Translations under genes and position numbers: made by a program | Origin: Dendrolimus kikuchii | Lineage: Eukaryota; Arthropoda; Insecta; Lepidoptera; Lasiocampidae | Assembly: GCA_019925095.2 (NCBI GenBank) | Contig: CM034398.1 | Span: forward strand, 10,493,001-10,557,000 | Reading direction: 5' to 3' | Length of the DNA stretch: 64,000 bases | Notes under the pieces: model-generated | What the model saw: only the letters and a program-made list of their open reading frames with translations | The model's database searches: none | What the model was told of the DNA's origin: nothing | Shown here: positions 56,101-63,229 of the stretch, in pieces | Numbering within the stretch: the first letter of the stretch is position 1 | How the letters are laid out: each line of letters opens with the position of its first letter

Positions 56101-57641
56101 TTTGCACTTATAATATTAATAGGGATAAGGACTAGCGACTTAAATTATAATTAATAATTTTAGGGATCAAGAGTCTTCGAGTCTCCAAAGACTTTTGCAA
56201 ACTCCAAAGCAATTTGGTGCTCTCCGCCGGCCAGTGCCGTGCCCCAACCGACCGAGTTGCTGAACAAGGACGGCAAACGTAAGTATACCCGTATAATTTA
56301 TTATTTTTACTTTATACTTGGCTTTTATTTGAAAACTGATTCAAGTTTTCAACAAACTTAACTTGATAATAATTAGTCAAATAGATTATAATGTTTTAAA
56401 ATAGAATAAGGTAAATTGAAGACTTCTCGTTTTGGAGGCACACACTTTGGGTTGTACCACCTTTTAAATTTTGATCTTGGACTCTTTTTTTTTTAAAAAA
56501 AAGGTGAATTGTTTTGCGGAAACTCCACTGCTCGCGGATATGAATTGGGGCAGTATGGGACTTACTAGCAAAAATAGGATACCTGGTTACCTTTAGTATA
56601 ATTTTTTATTTTTTATTGCAGGAGATCAGCAAACAGGCAGACGGCCCACTTGATGGAAAGCGGTTACCATCGCCTATGGACATTTGCAACACCAAAGGTG
56701 CTACAAATGCGCTGCTGGTCTCTTAAGGGACTGGACTGGAACCTGGTCACTAATGCCGGAACACAACTCAAGGTTGTTATGGCGACATGTTTCAGACCAG
56801 GGGTGGTAGCCATCCAGTCGGGCAAATGCCCTACCACCTGTCTGTGGGTTGTTAAGTCGCCTCTTACGACAGGCCGCCCGGCCGCAGGAAATTGTATTCT
56901 TTCTCCGTTCCTGCACGGATATAATACTATACGAATCAACTTAGAGTAGGATCCGCATGCGGAAAACTTAAGTTGATAGATTGGACTTTATGTTAGGCAA
57001 AGAAAGTATAATGTAATGTCTAATGGGCTACCTATTAATAAAGAACACAAGAACAAAATTTCGTTGCCTTAGTAGAGGCAATAAGTAAAGTGCTAATGGA
57101 CACTATCTTAGCGTGATTAGGTTTCGTTAAATATTCAACCGATTTTGCTATTTATTAATTTCACATACCATCATCAGTATTAGTGCATAAAGGTTCTAGC
57201 AAGTCAAATTGGATAACGTTTTTGCACACCTTACACATCCAACCGAGAGTTAATGAGTAGTGTGAAATAAAATGGCGTCTGAACAGTCCTATTCTTATTT
57301 GATTTGGATAATTTTAAGCCTGGTAATAGGGTATTTGCCCGTCTGGATGGCCACCACCACTGGTCTAGGTTAGAGTATGCGGCCGTAACAATCGTGAGTT
57401 GTGTTCCGCCATTAGTGGTCAGATTCCAGTCTCCTTTTAGAGCGCGGCAGCACATCGGTAGCACTTTTAGTGTTACAAATGTCCATATGCGATAGTAACC
57501 ATCAGGTGGGTCAGGTGGGCCGTTTGCATGTCTGCTGAACTCATGCAATAAAAAAATGTAAGCTACCATTTACATGAAAGTAATATGTGGTTGTCACCGT
57601 TAGGTCGTGTTCGTCTGGCCGCGCAGTTCGACGCATCTTAA
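21340..57641 (+). CDS. MARF1: Meiosis regulator and mRNA stability factor 1 (NYN + RRM + LOTUS protein)
   Basis: Twenty coding exons join in phase to 1266 aa: 21340-21490, 22675-22832, 23765-23908, 25146-25306, 25768-25885, 26137-26327, 37186-37348, 38482-38647, 39783-39979, 40856-41439, 42872-43044, 43545-43692, 45494-45599, 49221-49361, 51523-51696, 52932-53237, 54027-54432, 55049-55209, 56164-56278, 57604-57641. In animals MARF1 is a cytoplasmic RNA-binding protein that promotes decay of target mRNAs and is needed in oogenesis. Order: short N-terminus, NYN nuclease fold (about 88-245), RRM1 (250-325), Ser/Pro-rich linker, RRM2 (470-545), about eight LOTUS domains (554-1195), and the C-terminal motif RVRLAAQF typical of the family. 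The start at 21340 is the first in-frame ATG of exon 1. An extra upstream non-coding exon is possible. The vertebrate protein is longer, mainly in the N-terminus and linkers. The largest intron is 10.9 kb. Confidence 0.95.
22675..25885 (+). other. MARF1: MARF1 exons 2-5: NYN (PIN-like) nuclease domain
   Basis: Residues 51-244. The domain opens with [13 protein letters not shown] (Asp98), continues with [11 protein letters not shown] (Asp135), [10 protein letters not shown] (Asp166) and [19 protein letters not shown] (Asp192, Asp198, Asp201), and closes with [10 protein letters not shown]. These acidic positions form the metal site in NYN/PIN-like nucleases, and all are present. Introns between exons 2 and 5 are 0.5-1.3 kb and contain one Helitron-like repeat near 24010-24605. 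The introns at 21491-22674 and 22833-23764 hold nothing I recognise. Confidence 0.9.
24010..24605 (+). repeat. Helitron-like repeat in MARF1 intron 3
   Basis: Begins ACTAGGGTTTGCCTGCGACT and has repeated CCCAGGATAAAAAAA and TCAGCGAAAACCGCATCAAA phrases. Related to 27840-28165 and 41885-42370. The rest of this intron (24606-25145) shows nothing. Confidence 0.5.
26137..26327 (+). other. MARF1: MARF1 exon 6: first RRM
   Basis: Encodes about residues 245-308. It contains [20 protein letters not shown] followed by [20 protein letters not shown] and the start of the last helix. The helix and strand finish in exon 7 with [16 protein letters not shown]. This matches the RRM that follows the NYN domain in MARF1 proteins. 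Confidence 0.9.
26385..26560 (+). repeat. Dispersed repeat family C, copy 2
   Basis: Matches 7260-7510 in AGGATAGAGGGATCAGACAA, ATAGAGGGGATGG and GGAACGCAG. Confidence 0.5.
26764..27620 (-). mobile_element. MITE family E copy 2 interrupted by a 742-bp hAT-like MITE
   Basis: 26764-26868 is the reverse complement of the 14370-14500 MITE body. It is interrupted at 26869-27610 by an element with inverted termini TAGGGATGGGCCGAA and many subterminal TTCGG/CCGAA words, which is hAT-like. GGTGCGAC after 27610 looks like the last bases of the outer MITE. No coding remnant is seen in the inner element. Confidence 0.65.
27840..28165 (-). repeat. Helitron-like repeat
   Basis: Contains CGGGATTCACGTAATAACTG, ATCCTGGGAATCCCGCGTGA and AAGTCGCGGGCATATCCCG. 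It is the same family as 24010-24605 and 41885-42370. Confidence 0.5.
28216..31628 (+). mobile_element. Putative 3.4-kb TIR element containing a mariner relic
   Basis: CAATGGGGATTGTTCA at 28216-28231 is perfectly inverted at 31613-31628, with AT-rich T or A runs just inside each and a TGACGTCA word near both ends (about 28380 and 31480). The interior holds a dead mariner transposase near the left end. 29160-31450 has no coding signal. It is too long for a mariner, so it is either a composite or a different element that received a mariner. Confidence 0.5.
28605..29155 (+). pseudogene. Mariner/Tc1-family transposase pseudogene
   Basis: The open part (28611-28803) reads [20 protein letters not shown], the DEKI catalytic region of mariner transposases. 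After stops and frameshifts, [17 protein letters not shown] (about 28850) and [15 protein letters not shown] (about 28940) follow, covering the second and third acidic motifs. Several stops, so inactive. Confidence 0.8.
31950..32235 (-). mobile_element. SINE-like repeat family B, copy 2
   Basis: Reverse orientation: poly-T then TTGCAGGAGATCAGCAGACA, GGAAAGCGGTTACCATCGCC and ACACAACTCAAGGTTATTAT. Confidence 0.75.
32410..33065 (+). pseudogene. BEL/Pao retrotransposon Pol fragment (integrase C-terminus and DUF5641-like end)
   Basis: The frame 32423-32848 has [33 protein letters not shown] and [12 protein letters not shown], the end of a BEL/Pao integrase. After a frameshift near 32845 the frame continues to 33065 with [20 protein letters not shown] and [17 protein letters not shown], the typical last domain of Pao-type Pol. 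The rest of Pol, Gag and the 5' LTR are absent. Confidence 0.85.
33212..33570 (+). repeat. Probable 3' LTR of the BEL/Pao element (partial)
   Basis: Follows a purine-rich AAAGCCGGGGGCAAA tract and starts TGTTAACGCCG, a plausible LTR start after a polypurine tract. Its right end is obscured by the 9-bp tandem array. No second LTR is present for comparison. Confidence 0.5.
33571..33770. repeat. 9-bp minisatellite (TTGTCCGAT/G units)
   Basis: About 20 tandem 9-mers alternating TCCGATTTG and TCCGAGTTG with occasional changes (TTCGATTTG, TCCTTTTTG). A 9-bp unit keeps all frames open for long runs, giving V-R-F-type and N-R-T-type repeated translations that are not genes. Confidence 0.9.
33890..34205 (-). 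repeat. Repeat family F (Helitron-like) with a perfect 20-bp hairpin
   Basis: In reverse it starts near AACTAGAGTTTACCCGCGGG and includes AATACAGGTTACAT, TATATCGCAAACTAT and ATTTTCGGTATTAAAACTAC. Related to 43725-43925 and 55610-55985. At 34010-34029 and 34035-34054 it has a perfect 20-bp inverted pair (core TTTTCATGCCCGGAG) with loop CCCAT. Confidence 0.65.
35974..36024. repeat. 23-bp inverted repeat with 5-nt loop
   Basis: 35974-35996 pairs with 36002-36024 with one mismatch; loop AAATA. It lies in the 10.9-kb MARF1 intron 6. The rest of 34206-37185 shows nothing else I recognise. Confidence 0.8.
37740..38010 (-). repeat. Dispersed repeat family A, reversed
   Basis: GCTGGACTGATTTTGGTGAA, GAGTGGGTCCTGGGATGG and GGTAGGTGGCGTTGCAATCG match the reverse complement of 4630-4925. 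Confidence 0.65.
38151..38458. mobile_element. Nested MITEs just upstream of MARF1 exon 8
   Basis: The outer element has imperfect inverted ends TATAGTTCGGCCGCTCT (left) and its complement near 38440-38458. The inner element at 38222-38423 has perfect 25-bp inverted ends (outermost TTAGGGAAGATTTATATT) and a GC-rich core. TA-type duplications are possible for both. The outer right end is 24 bp from the exon-8 start at 38482. Confidence 0.85.
38782..39281 (-). mobile_element. MITE family G, copy 1 (500 bp)
   Basis: Long inverted ends (CTATTTCCATTTCTTTATTT inwards to CGATGACAG on both sides). The interior is reverse-complementary to parts of 51764-52502 and keeps the end of its ORF ([12 protein letters not shown]), lacking the middle. 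Possible TA duplications flank it. Confidence 0.8.
39400..39680 (-). mobile_element. C-terminal fragment of a Jockey-like ORF
   Basis: The minus frame 39675-39403 has [20 protein letters not shown] and [18 protein letters not shown], the usual end of lepidopteran non-LTR ORFs. Short relatives of its 3' part occur near 10120, 14640-14740, 44770 and 58155. Confidence 0.7.
40575..40670 (-). mobile_element. 3' tail fragment of a non-LTR element
   Basis: (CATA)n followed by ACTTCACGCCAGTTCCCTTG and CGGGGTAGGCACGGACA, as at 46551. Confidence 0.75.
40856..41439 (+). other. MARF1: MARF1 exon 10: RRM2 body, LOTUS 1, start of LOTUS 2
   Basis: The largest exon (residues 484-678). RRM2 continues to about 545 ([17 protein letters not shown], then RRLELSLG). 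LOTUS 1 covers about 554-620 ([20 protein letters not shown], ending FGRIVQLID). After an acidic linker, LOTUS 2 begins near 655 with [19 protein letters not shown]. The exon ends in phase 2, and the next exon completes a Ser codon. Confidence 0.92.
41735..41845 (+). mobile_element. SINE-like repeat family B, 3' fragment
   Basis: Short 3' end: CACCTTTGGTGTTACAATGT, CCATAGGTGACGGTAATCAC, GTGGGCCATCTG, and a CATGCAATAAATAAAA tail. Confidence 0.65.
41885..42370 (+). repeat. Helitron-like repeat with internal reiterations
   Basis: Repeats the phrases CGATTTCGATACGGTTTTCA, CCTGGGAATCCTACGGGAAT and TCCCGCGGGAACTTTCCCGG with variation three times, each about 130-150 bp apart. Related to 24010-24605 and 27840-28165. 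Confidence 0.55.
42600..42825 (-). repeat. Dispersed repeat family A, reversed
   Basis: GGACCCGGTGGGTGGCGCTG, GGGCAGGACAATATCTGCCC and GGTCCGCTAG at its end. It finishes about 50 bp before MARF1 exon 11 (42872). Confidence 0.7.
43135..43505. mobile_element. SINE-like repeat family B: head-to-head composite
   Basis: 43135-43375 is family B in reverse (CACCAAAGGTGCTACAAATG, ACACAACTCAAGGTTGTTAT, GGCCGCCTGGCTGCAGGAAA). It runs straight into a forward 3' part at about 43385-43505 (GGTGTTGCAAACGCCTATAG, then GCTTCGCAATAAAAAA). It ends about 40 bp before MARF1 exon 12 (43545). Confidence 0.65.
43725..43925 (+). repeat. Repeat family F, copy 2
   Basis: AACTAGAGTTTACCCGAAGT, GCAGGCGTTAATACAGTTTA, TATATCGCAAACTATCCCAT and GAATGAAAAGTAT. 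The hairpin arm is degraded here. Confidence 0.6.
44085..44140. repeat. (AT)n microsatellite
   Basis: Uninterrupted TA dinucleotide run in MARF1 intron 12. Confidence 0.95.
44290..44470 (+). repeat. Dispersed repeat family A
   Basis: CACTAGCGGATCGGCCAGAC, TTGTCCTGCC, CAGCGCCACCTACCG and CAGTCCAGCGGTTTAGGAG, matching 4630-4925. Confidence 0.7.
45165..45390 (+). repeat. Helitron-like lepidopteran repeat (CTAG..GCCCGCGGCTTC)
   Basis: Starts CAACTAGCTACGCCCGCGGC and ends near TATAGGATTATAGGATGG. It lies about 100 bp before MARF1 exon 13. Confidence 0.7.
46065..46430 (-). mobile_element. 3' fragment of another RTE-type element
   Basis: Starts ATACATACTACCACGCCTGT, TTCCAATGGGGTAGACAGAG, the typical 3' end of a lepidopteran RTE element. 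It also contains an internal 31-bp direct repeat (TCTACTTTCATTAACATCTT twice). Confidence 0.6.
46551..48900 (-). mobile_element. Non-LTR retrotransposon: partial endonuclease and full RT, one frameshift
   Basis: Read on the minus strand: the end of an APE-type endonuclease ([17 protein letters not shown], before 48749), a linker, then RT start ([40 protein letters not shown]). After a frameshift near 47770-47800, it continues with [51 protein letters not shown] and YADD at 47406-47395, to the C-terminal [20 protein letters not shown] and RGRPRHTF. It ends in a CATA-type tail at 46551-46572. It is inserted antisense in MARF1 intron 13. The 5' part is missing, so it is not autonomous. Confidence 0.9.
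49010..49165. mobile_element. Small MITE-like element with imperfect inverted ends
   Basis: GGTTTACATTATGCACGTTT, CCATGACAGTAAGCAGGAAA on the left pairs with TTTCCTGCTCACTGCCATGG, AACTGGGCATGTTGTAAAC on the right. It ends about 55 bp before MARF1 exon 14 (49221). Confidence 0.6.
49560..49735. repeat. Fragment related to the MITE at 49010
   Basis: Shares ATCGTTTACAACTCTACATT, CAAGAAAGTGGCAGGAATG and CACTTTCCTGCTTG with the 49010-49165 element, again as an inverted pair. Confidence 0.4.
49834..50185 (+). mobile_element. MITE family D, copy 2
   Basis: 352 bp from GGGGCCCAATTCTGCTATTT to AATAGCAGAATTGTGCCCC. It is the reverse complement of the 9743-10066 copy, sharing TTCGTATTCTGCTAAAT-, ATATCGTCGC- and AGTGGCGTGCCACG-type blocks. 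Confidence 0.75.
50210..50525 (-). mobile_element. SINE-like repeat family B, reversed copy
   Basis: Full-length-looking: TTTTTATTGCAGGGGTTCAG to GGAAATTGTATTCTTTCTCA, GTTCCTGCACGGATA. Confidence 0.75.
50634..50674. repeat. 16-bp perfect inverted repeat
   Basis: CTACTTTAAATATGTG and its exact complement flank a 9-nt loop. The following 50675-51300 holds only unrecognised sequence with weak open frames on both strands. Confidence 0.8.
51326..51475. mobile_element. 150-bp MITE with GGTTCCTATATCTT termini
   Basis: GGCTGGTTCCTATATCTTG at 51332-51350 is inverted at 51451-51470 (AAGATATAGGAACCGACCG). It ends about 48 bp before MARF1 exon 15. Confidence 0.8.
51764..52502 (+). mobile_element. Element family G, longer copy with ORF remnant
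   Basis: 739 bp with the same inverted ends as 38782-39281 (CTGTTTCCATTTCTTTATTT to AAATGGAAATAG). A plus-strand open frame ends at 52197 with [20 protein letters not shown], then [13 protein letters not shown], probably the C-terminus of a DNA-transposon protein. I cannot assign the superfamily; TA flanks suggest a Tc1/mariner/pogo type. Confidence 0.7.
52545..52720 (+). mobile_element. SINE-like repeat family B, partial
   Basis: AAAAAGACTGCGGCCGGGCG, GTCGACCACCCCTGGTCTAG, GAGAGCAGCAGCGCATTTGT. Truncated at the 3' end. Confidence 0.7.
54765..55010 (+). mobile_element. tRNA-derived SINE
   Basis: The head has a Pol III A-box (GGTAGCTTAGTGGTGAGCG at 54784) and B-box (GGTTCGAAACC at 54828). 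The body contains AGCCCGCCAATCCGCCTTGG, ACAATCGTGGCGGGCTATAC and the lepidopteran tail GAGCCCAGCAATGGGACG, followed by GTTATTGTTATATTA. It ends about 40 bp before MARF1 exon 18. The tRNA fold is not intact. Confidence 0.88.
55610..55985 (+). repeat. Repeat family F, copy 3
   Basis: Contains GGCAGGCGTTAATACAGGTT, TATATCGCAAGCTATCTTAA, CCGGCATGAAAAGTATT, ATATTCGGTATTAAAACTAC and a GACGAAGTCGCGGGCATATT end. It lies in MARF1 intron 18. Confidence 0.65.
56600..56930 (-). mobile_element. SINE-like repeat family B, full-length-looking reversed copy
   Basis: TTTTTTATTGCAGGAGATCA at the left (reverse of the tail), GGAAAGCGGTTACCATCGCC, and CTCCGTTCCTGCACGGATA at the right end. Good reference copy of the family, about 330 bp. 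Confidence 0.8.
57300..57557 (+). mobile_element. SINE-like repeat family B, forward copy
   Basis: GGTATTTGCCCGTCTGGATG, TTGTGTTCCGCCATTAGTGG and a CATGCAATAAAAAA tail. It ends about 45 bp before the last MARF1 exon (57604). Confidence 0.75.
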
Positions 57642-58150
57642 AAACGCAATTCGCAGAAAATGCATTCCCTTACATTTTATATTAGGAGGTAATATCTTAC
57701 GTGTTCAAGGGCCGACCGAAGCTATCATACGAAGAACCCAGGGTCGCAACGAATTTTAAAAAGTAAAATAATACAAGTGTCCTATAAAATGTGATTGTCT
57801 GTAACAATAATGTTTTAGATTACGTATATTTTTGTGTATCTTTTTAGGTTAAGATATCTTTTAAAGCATTCGGAAAATGTTGATAACGTTACCGGCTATA
57901 AAATCTATACTAAAATAATTATTTTAATGAGAAAGCATCCAATTGACGTGACTAGAATAATTCGATATGTGAATGCTATTATGTATAATCTATTTTATTA
58001 TTTGACTCTATCAAGTATTCCTATTTACTTATGTTTTTTAGTTCAGTTCGCGGCAAACTATGATCGCTCTTGGTACAGAACGCAAAACCTAATTGCGATA
58101 TTGCAACATTCATATCATAAAATACAAATATAGATATGGTATAATAAATT
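57642..58150 (+). other. MARF1 3' flank / probable 3'UTR
   Basis: After the MARF1 stop. AATAAA at 58143-58148 and again at 58441 are candidate poly(A) signals. An open frame at 57834-58133 has no domain, and I treat it as chance. Confidence 0.5.
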
Positions 58151-58154
58151 ACAA

Positions 58155-58310
58155 ATGAATAGGTATCGTCTAGGTAAGCGTGCTCCATCTTAGATAGATA
58201 GATTTTATTTATTGTCCACCATTACAAAAAACTTACGAATTAGTATTATTCTATTATTATTAAACTGTTTCTCCATCTGACATCAGGCGCAATGTCAATT
58301 ATTTAAAAAA
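58155..58310 (-). mobile_element. 3' scrap of a non-LTR element
   Basis: CTAGGTAAGCGTGCTCCATC, GATAGATAGATTTTATTTAT and CTGACATCAGGCGCAATGTC, phrases also found at 1945, 14640 and 44770. 58311-59871 shows nothing else. Confidence 0.5.
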
Positions 58311-59871
58311 AAATCCATATCATACAATATTAGAGAACGAAGAACTCTTCTGTAGCTAATCTGGAGAAGGCATAGTTTGTGGTGGATTTTAGTCATAGTT
58401 TATTTGTCCTTTTGTCTTTCTTGTTACTTTGATTTGTCATAATAAATATTGAATAAATTTTATGACACTCATAAGATTTTTTTGATATTTTTTTGTTTTA
58501 TCTTTTGACATTTTATGTATGTTATTATTATTAGGTTTGTAATATTTTATTTGAAAGACAGAAGTAACCTATTGGTTTAAGCGTTTTTATAGTGGTAATC
58601 GTTCTCAGGACACAAAAAACGCACATATCATATTATTACTTACGATTTAAGGCTCAAAGATACATTACGATTAATTTAGGTTAACTAATATGGATGCTAA
58701 TTGCGTACTTATAACATTTTTCGAATGCAACTATAAAGTACAATAATCAAAATAAAACACATATATTAATTTTTGTGTGAAATTTTTTTAATCATAAATT
58801 TATGATCTCGATTATTAAAAGCATGCGATCGAGTTTAATAATAATTATTATTGGAAATGATTATTATTGTACAGAATTATCGTATTAATGTTATTTTCGA
58901 ATTTATATGTAATTTTAGATAAAATTTACAATCTTCATATCTCGAGTCCATATTAAGGTGATTTTAGTCGTCTATATCGGCGAACAAGCCTTATATAAAC
59001 TCTATTTCCGAGGTATTACAAAAGTTGAATATATTTCCGATGCATTTAAAAATTGATTTTGTTTAATTGAATTTTAATTTGATAAATTAAATAAGTCATT
59101 CATATTATACATTTGTCAATCAAAATAAAATATATAAATAATTAATTTCGAAATAAAATTTGATACATCTGAAATAGATCCAACATTGGTTATCCGTCGG
59201 CAATAATGGTGTTTACCTTAATGCAGATCGCTAGACGAATTTTGTTGAGTCAATTATAAAGTTCAAAAAAAAATTGTATTCATATTGAATGATTGTAAAT
59301 TACATGTAAATTAGAATATTATTTTGTTAGAGTAATATTATGCCTAATGTGCAACGACGTTCTTTATTTCTTAAGGTTTTGTTTAAATTCAATATATCAT
59401 TTATTGCTCCACATTGATAAAAGTAATCAATATTTTTCTATTTGGTTCTAACTGCAATTTAAGTTCGCTCGTCTCTAATATGTTTTAAAAGGCAGCTAAC
59501 TTGCGTTTTATATCTATAGATTTCGCCTTTTAGCTATGTATGTGTTTAAGATTTACAAAACATTGCGCAATATACGGTTTCTTATATATACACAGTTAGT
59601 TACTGCGCAGCTCACTACAGATAATCGCGACTGCCTATTGAATTTTCGGAAATTGTGGTCCGATTTTTTTCCATTCCAAATGGGTAATTACTATGTTCAG
59701 TATGTTCAGTTCATACTCTTAGCTTGATAAGTTTGAATAAATATTTCGAAGTCCAAATAATATTACACTTAGAAAGTTCAATATTATGAAAGGAATGGTG
59801 CAATTTTTTAGTATATTTATGTAGGTATATCTGTATACGATTAAGAGGCACTATCAATGTGGAATAATGTA

Positions 59872-60031
59872 AAGCGGGTAATAGATGTATTTGAGTAAAC
59901 ATACCAATAATATAAATAATAGGTACTTATGGCTCGACGACCACTTTCAGCCGTGTTATCAATTCAAATACGCGAAATTTTAGAAGCGAAGATCATTGAG
60001 CCATAAGTACGTGTACATCTATTACCCGCTT
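59872..60031. mobile_element. 160-bp foldback/MITE-like element
   Basis: AAGCGGGTAATAGATGTA at 59872-59889 is perfectly inverted at 60014-60031, and GTACTTATGGCTC is inverted again inside (GAGCCATAAGTAC), so most of the element can fold on itself. A piece with ACTTATGGCTCGAC recurs near 40438. Confidence 0.8.
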
Positions 60032-62880
60032 AAGAGGTAATTAATTTAAGCATATTATATTTCATTGAATATTATTAGAAGTCTGATCCTGCGTACTTGT
60101 TAATGTGGGAGAATTAAAACCCATATTATAGTCCGCGTCAAACTTTTGGCCTCTCTAATTAGTTGCAGTAACGTATTGTATATGAAAATTTGTCCATTAC
60201 GTAACCAGCTTTTTTTAATACATTCAGTGTGGAGCACGAAATCGTGCTTCACTTCTGTGAAGGTCATGAAGTCTATATTTCTGTGTGCATGACAAATACA
60301 AGATACACACTTGTTCCCCACTTACATTTGATTCGAATATTTAAATCGTTTTTATGGCGCTCATACGCACCGTACTTACGCCAATTGCGAATAGCTGAAA
60401 ATTCTTTAAAAGTGGCGACACACTGAATGTGTTAAATAAGAGGAGTTATACATTTGATGCGAATTTAATTGTAGTTATAGAAATGGTTAACTCTGCAAAA
60501 TTACTTGCATCAACCCATTAAAATGAGCGCAACTGATTGCGTTAGTGCTTTGAGGTAACTTAAAATAGCGCCAAGCCGTAACCAAATGATATGCGCTAAG
60601 TCGCAAAGAGCGCCGGTTGATTTTTCAGCATTAACATAAAACGTTTTCAATTAAACTGTGTTACAGTGAATTATGCGCCAATAATATGCAACAAATGAGT
60701 CGGCGTCGCAATGAAATGAATTAGCGCAACGTTACCCATTTTTAGTAGATCAAAGTCATAGACCATAAACTTTTCCAAGACTTTATTAATATAAATATTT
60801 GAGATCTACACTTAGTTCTAAGTAAAATGTTATTCCAGTTATCATGTTATTGTTATTTCAAAAATCTGTATGAAGTGTCGTATGTCTTTTGATGGAATAA
60901 TTTAAGTATGTAATACTGCCAGTCAGCATTTTAATGGTTTACTTTAGAAATAAATAGAGGATACCAATGAATAGTTTAACATTGTTTTTAACTATTATTT
61001 TATTTTGTGACCAACGAATGATATTTGTGTAGTTGTAATACAAGAATTGGAAATGCAATTCATAATGATTCATAAGTTTTAAACATTCACTCTCTAAGAC
61101 TGTAGCGAATATGTGTACGTACATTTAAGCTGTTGTTTTACATTAATGTGACCAATAACAATGTTTTGATTACTTAACAATAAGATATAGTATAAGTACT
61201 TATTCTTCGTACAAGTGAAGATGTATTTTAGTATTATTTTTCTACATCTTCGTAATTCTGTGATGATTTTATTTCTTGTTGTAGTTCCAACTAGAGTAAA
61301 TGTATGTGTTGCATGAAAAATGAATGTCAAGTTGGCAATAAATGTTATTTTTATAAATTCGGTTCTTGTATTTTATTTCATGCCTATAATTTTTAAAGTC
61401 CTGATTTTTAATTACTGTATAAATAAAAGTTAATTGAAGGATTAAAATACAGCAAAAAGAAAACATTTGTATGAATAATAATTCAGTTGTAGTTAATTAA
61501 GTTTTGTATTCAGTTATAATTTAGTTGGTAGATAGGTTTATCTGATGAATGAAAAATCGGGCCTTAAAGTTTAATTAAGATATGGATGGAATATGTAATT
61601 TTTAAAATACCACTAGAGCCAATTGAATATGTTCCATGTGATATAACGTGGCAAAACCACTGTCGCAGTGTTAGCCATTTTTTGGTATACTAAATACAAA
61701 TAAAACTACTAAAATGGTGATGCGCAGAGGCGAGCTTCATTGAATCTAAAATAACATTCTTCCAGCAATCCTGTAAAAGTTTAAAAACAAAAAGCACTCT
61801 TTTTTACACCAAGTTTTGTTTAACATATTTCCAAAAAAAAAACTACAGAATTATAATATACATACATATTTAAACATATATTGATGTGTATCTTTGAAAC
61901 TTGTGAAAATATGCTTTTTATTTTTTTAATTTTTCAGTAGCTATAGGCTCACCAATTGTTAGAAGTATGGCACTCATGCAAAAAGTATTTCCCTGAAAAA
62001 GCAAATATTTGAAACAGTAACACCGTTTACAAATAACGAAATCCTTTTCAGGTTTGTTATGGAAGATGTAAGTAAAAAGGATTATTTGACAAGAAAAATA
62101 AAGAACCATTATAACTATAATTTATTTTTACATTTCCATGACAATATAGATACAAGTGACCTAAAGTATTTACTTGGTCAGATCAGACAATGGACCATGG
62201 CGTCTCTCCCAAATCATACGATGTTTCTGCTTCATGTATGCTTTTCTGGCATCAGCATAAGCGCCCAAATCACCATCTGGAAAAAAGCCACAACCTCAAA
62301 AACGACTAAATTATTTTGAAAATATTTTTGTATTACATTTTGTAAATCTTAAAATTTTTCAGGTTTCTTCTTTACCTAAATGGAGTTATTACCCATAACA
62401 GAATCGTAACTTGCTTAGCTTGGGAATAAACAATGTGTGATTTTGTTTGTTGATTCAAGATAAAAAAATTCTTTGGGCCTTTTCGGATCCAATTCTAGAC
62501 ACAAAATGTGGGAGTTCACTAACTACTCATACATTACCATATTTTTGAAGATATGATTAGAATAGAATTTACTTACAACAAATATTTATTCTATGAATCT
62601 CAACAATAATTTTCTACTTTTTGCATACTATCTTAATAATATAACAATCTGATTTAAAAAACCCTTTTGGTCATAAGAATGAACTTCAAAAAAGAGTTGA
62701 AAATAGGTGAGCTGTGGGTAAAGTTGTAAATAGTAATACTGTTGGAGACCCTATAAACAGAAAATAATTCAAACTTATTAAAATACAATTCTTTAAAGCT
62801 TACAGAGTGCTGGAATTTATTTAGGTTTCCTTAATTAAGTGAGTATTGTAAATATAGATTTTTGTAATTGTTTATTTTCA
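60032..62880. other. No gene recognised
   Basis: AT-rich flank of MARF1 with only short open frames on both strands. I see no splice-linked coding signal, RNA gene or clear transposon here. Confidence 0.5.
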
Positions 62881-62887
62881 AGTGAGT

Positions 62888-63110
62888 ACAGGGCTGGGCA
62901 AAATACATGGTTTCCTTTAATTGAAATACAAATTACAAAATACTGTCTCGCATGTATTTAAAATACGAAATATAAAATACTTTTAAGTCGGGTATTTAAA
63001 ATATAAAATACAAAATACAGCGTTTCAACTATATGTATTTAAAATACAAATACAAAATACAAATTACAAAATACCGTCAGGTGTTAGTTTATGTAAATAA
63101 AATACTCAGA
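62888..63110 (+). mobile_element. One end of a hAT-like MITE
   Basis: Starts CAGGGCTGGGCAAAATAC, typical of hAT ends, followed by many AAAATACAAATAC subterminal repeats. I did not find the matching right end. Confidence 0.55.
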
Positions 63111-63229
63111 AAAATCAAATAATAATTATTATTAGGTCCTTGCCTATGTAACTGCCGTTTTTTCTGAAATAAGTTAACCTAATTTTATTATATTTTTTTT
63201 ATTCTAATCTCCACGGCCTTGAAGATAGG

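Larger units (their letters stand above)
54027..57641 (+). other. MARF1: MARF1 exons 17-20: LOTUS 6-8 and C-terminus
   Basis: Exon 17 (54027-54432) completes LOTUS 6 ([18 protein letters not shown]) and holds the diverged LOTUS 7 and the start of LOTUS 8 ([20 protein letters not shown]). Exon 18 (55049-55209) finishes LOTUS 8 with [14 protein letters not shown] and [11 protein letters not shown]. Exon 19 (56164-56278) is a Ser/Pro linker. Exon 20 (57604-57641) is a tiny last exon giving [11 protein letters not shown] and TAA. Its match to the conserved MARF1 C-terminal motif supports an exon of only 38 bp. Confidence 0.88.

Noticed and set aside
57834..58133. 99-codon frame after the MARF1 stop
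   Set aside because: AT-rich, no domain; the MARF1 C-terminal motif and stop at 57641 end the gene convincingly.
59536..62319. Several 60-86 codon frames on both strands
   Set aside because: Length and composition are as expected by chance in AT-rich DNA; no conserved motif or splice partner was seen.
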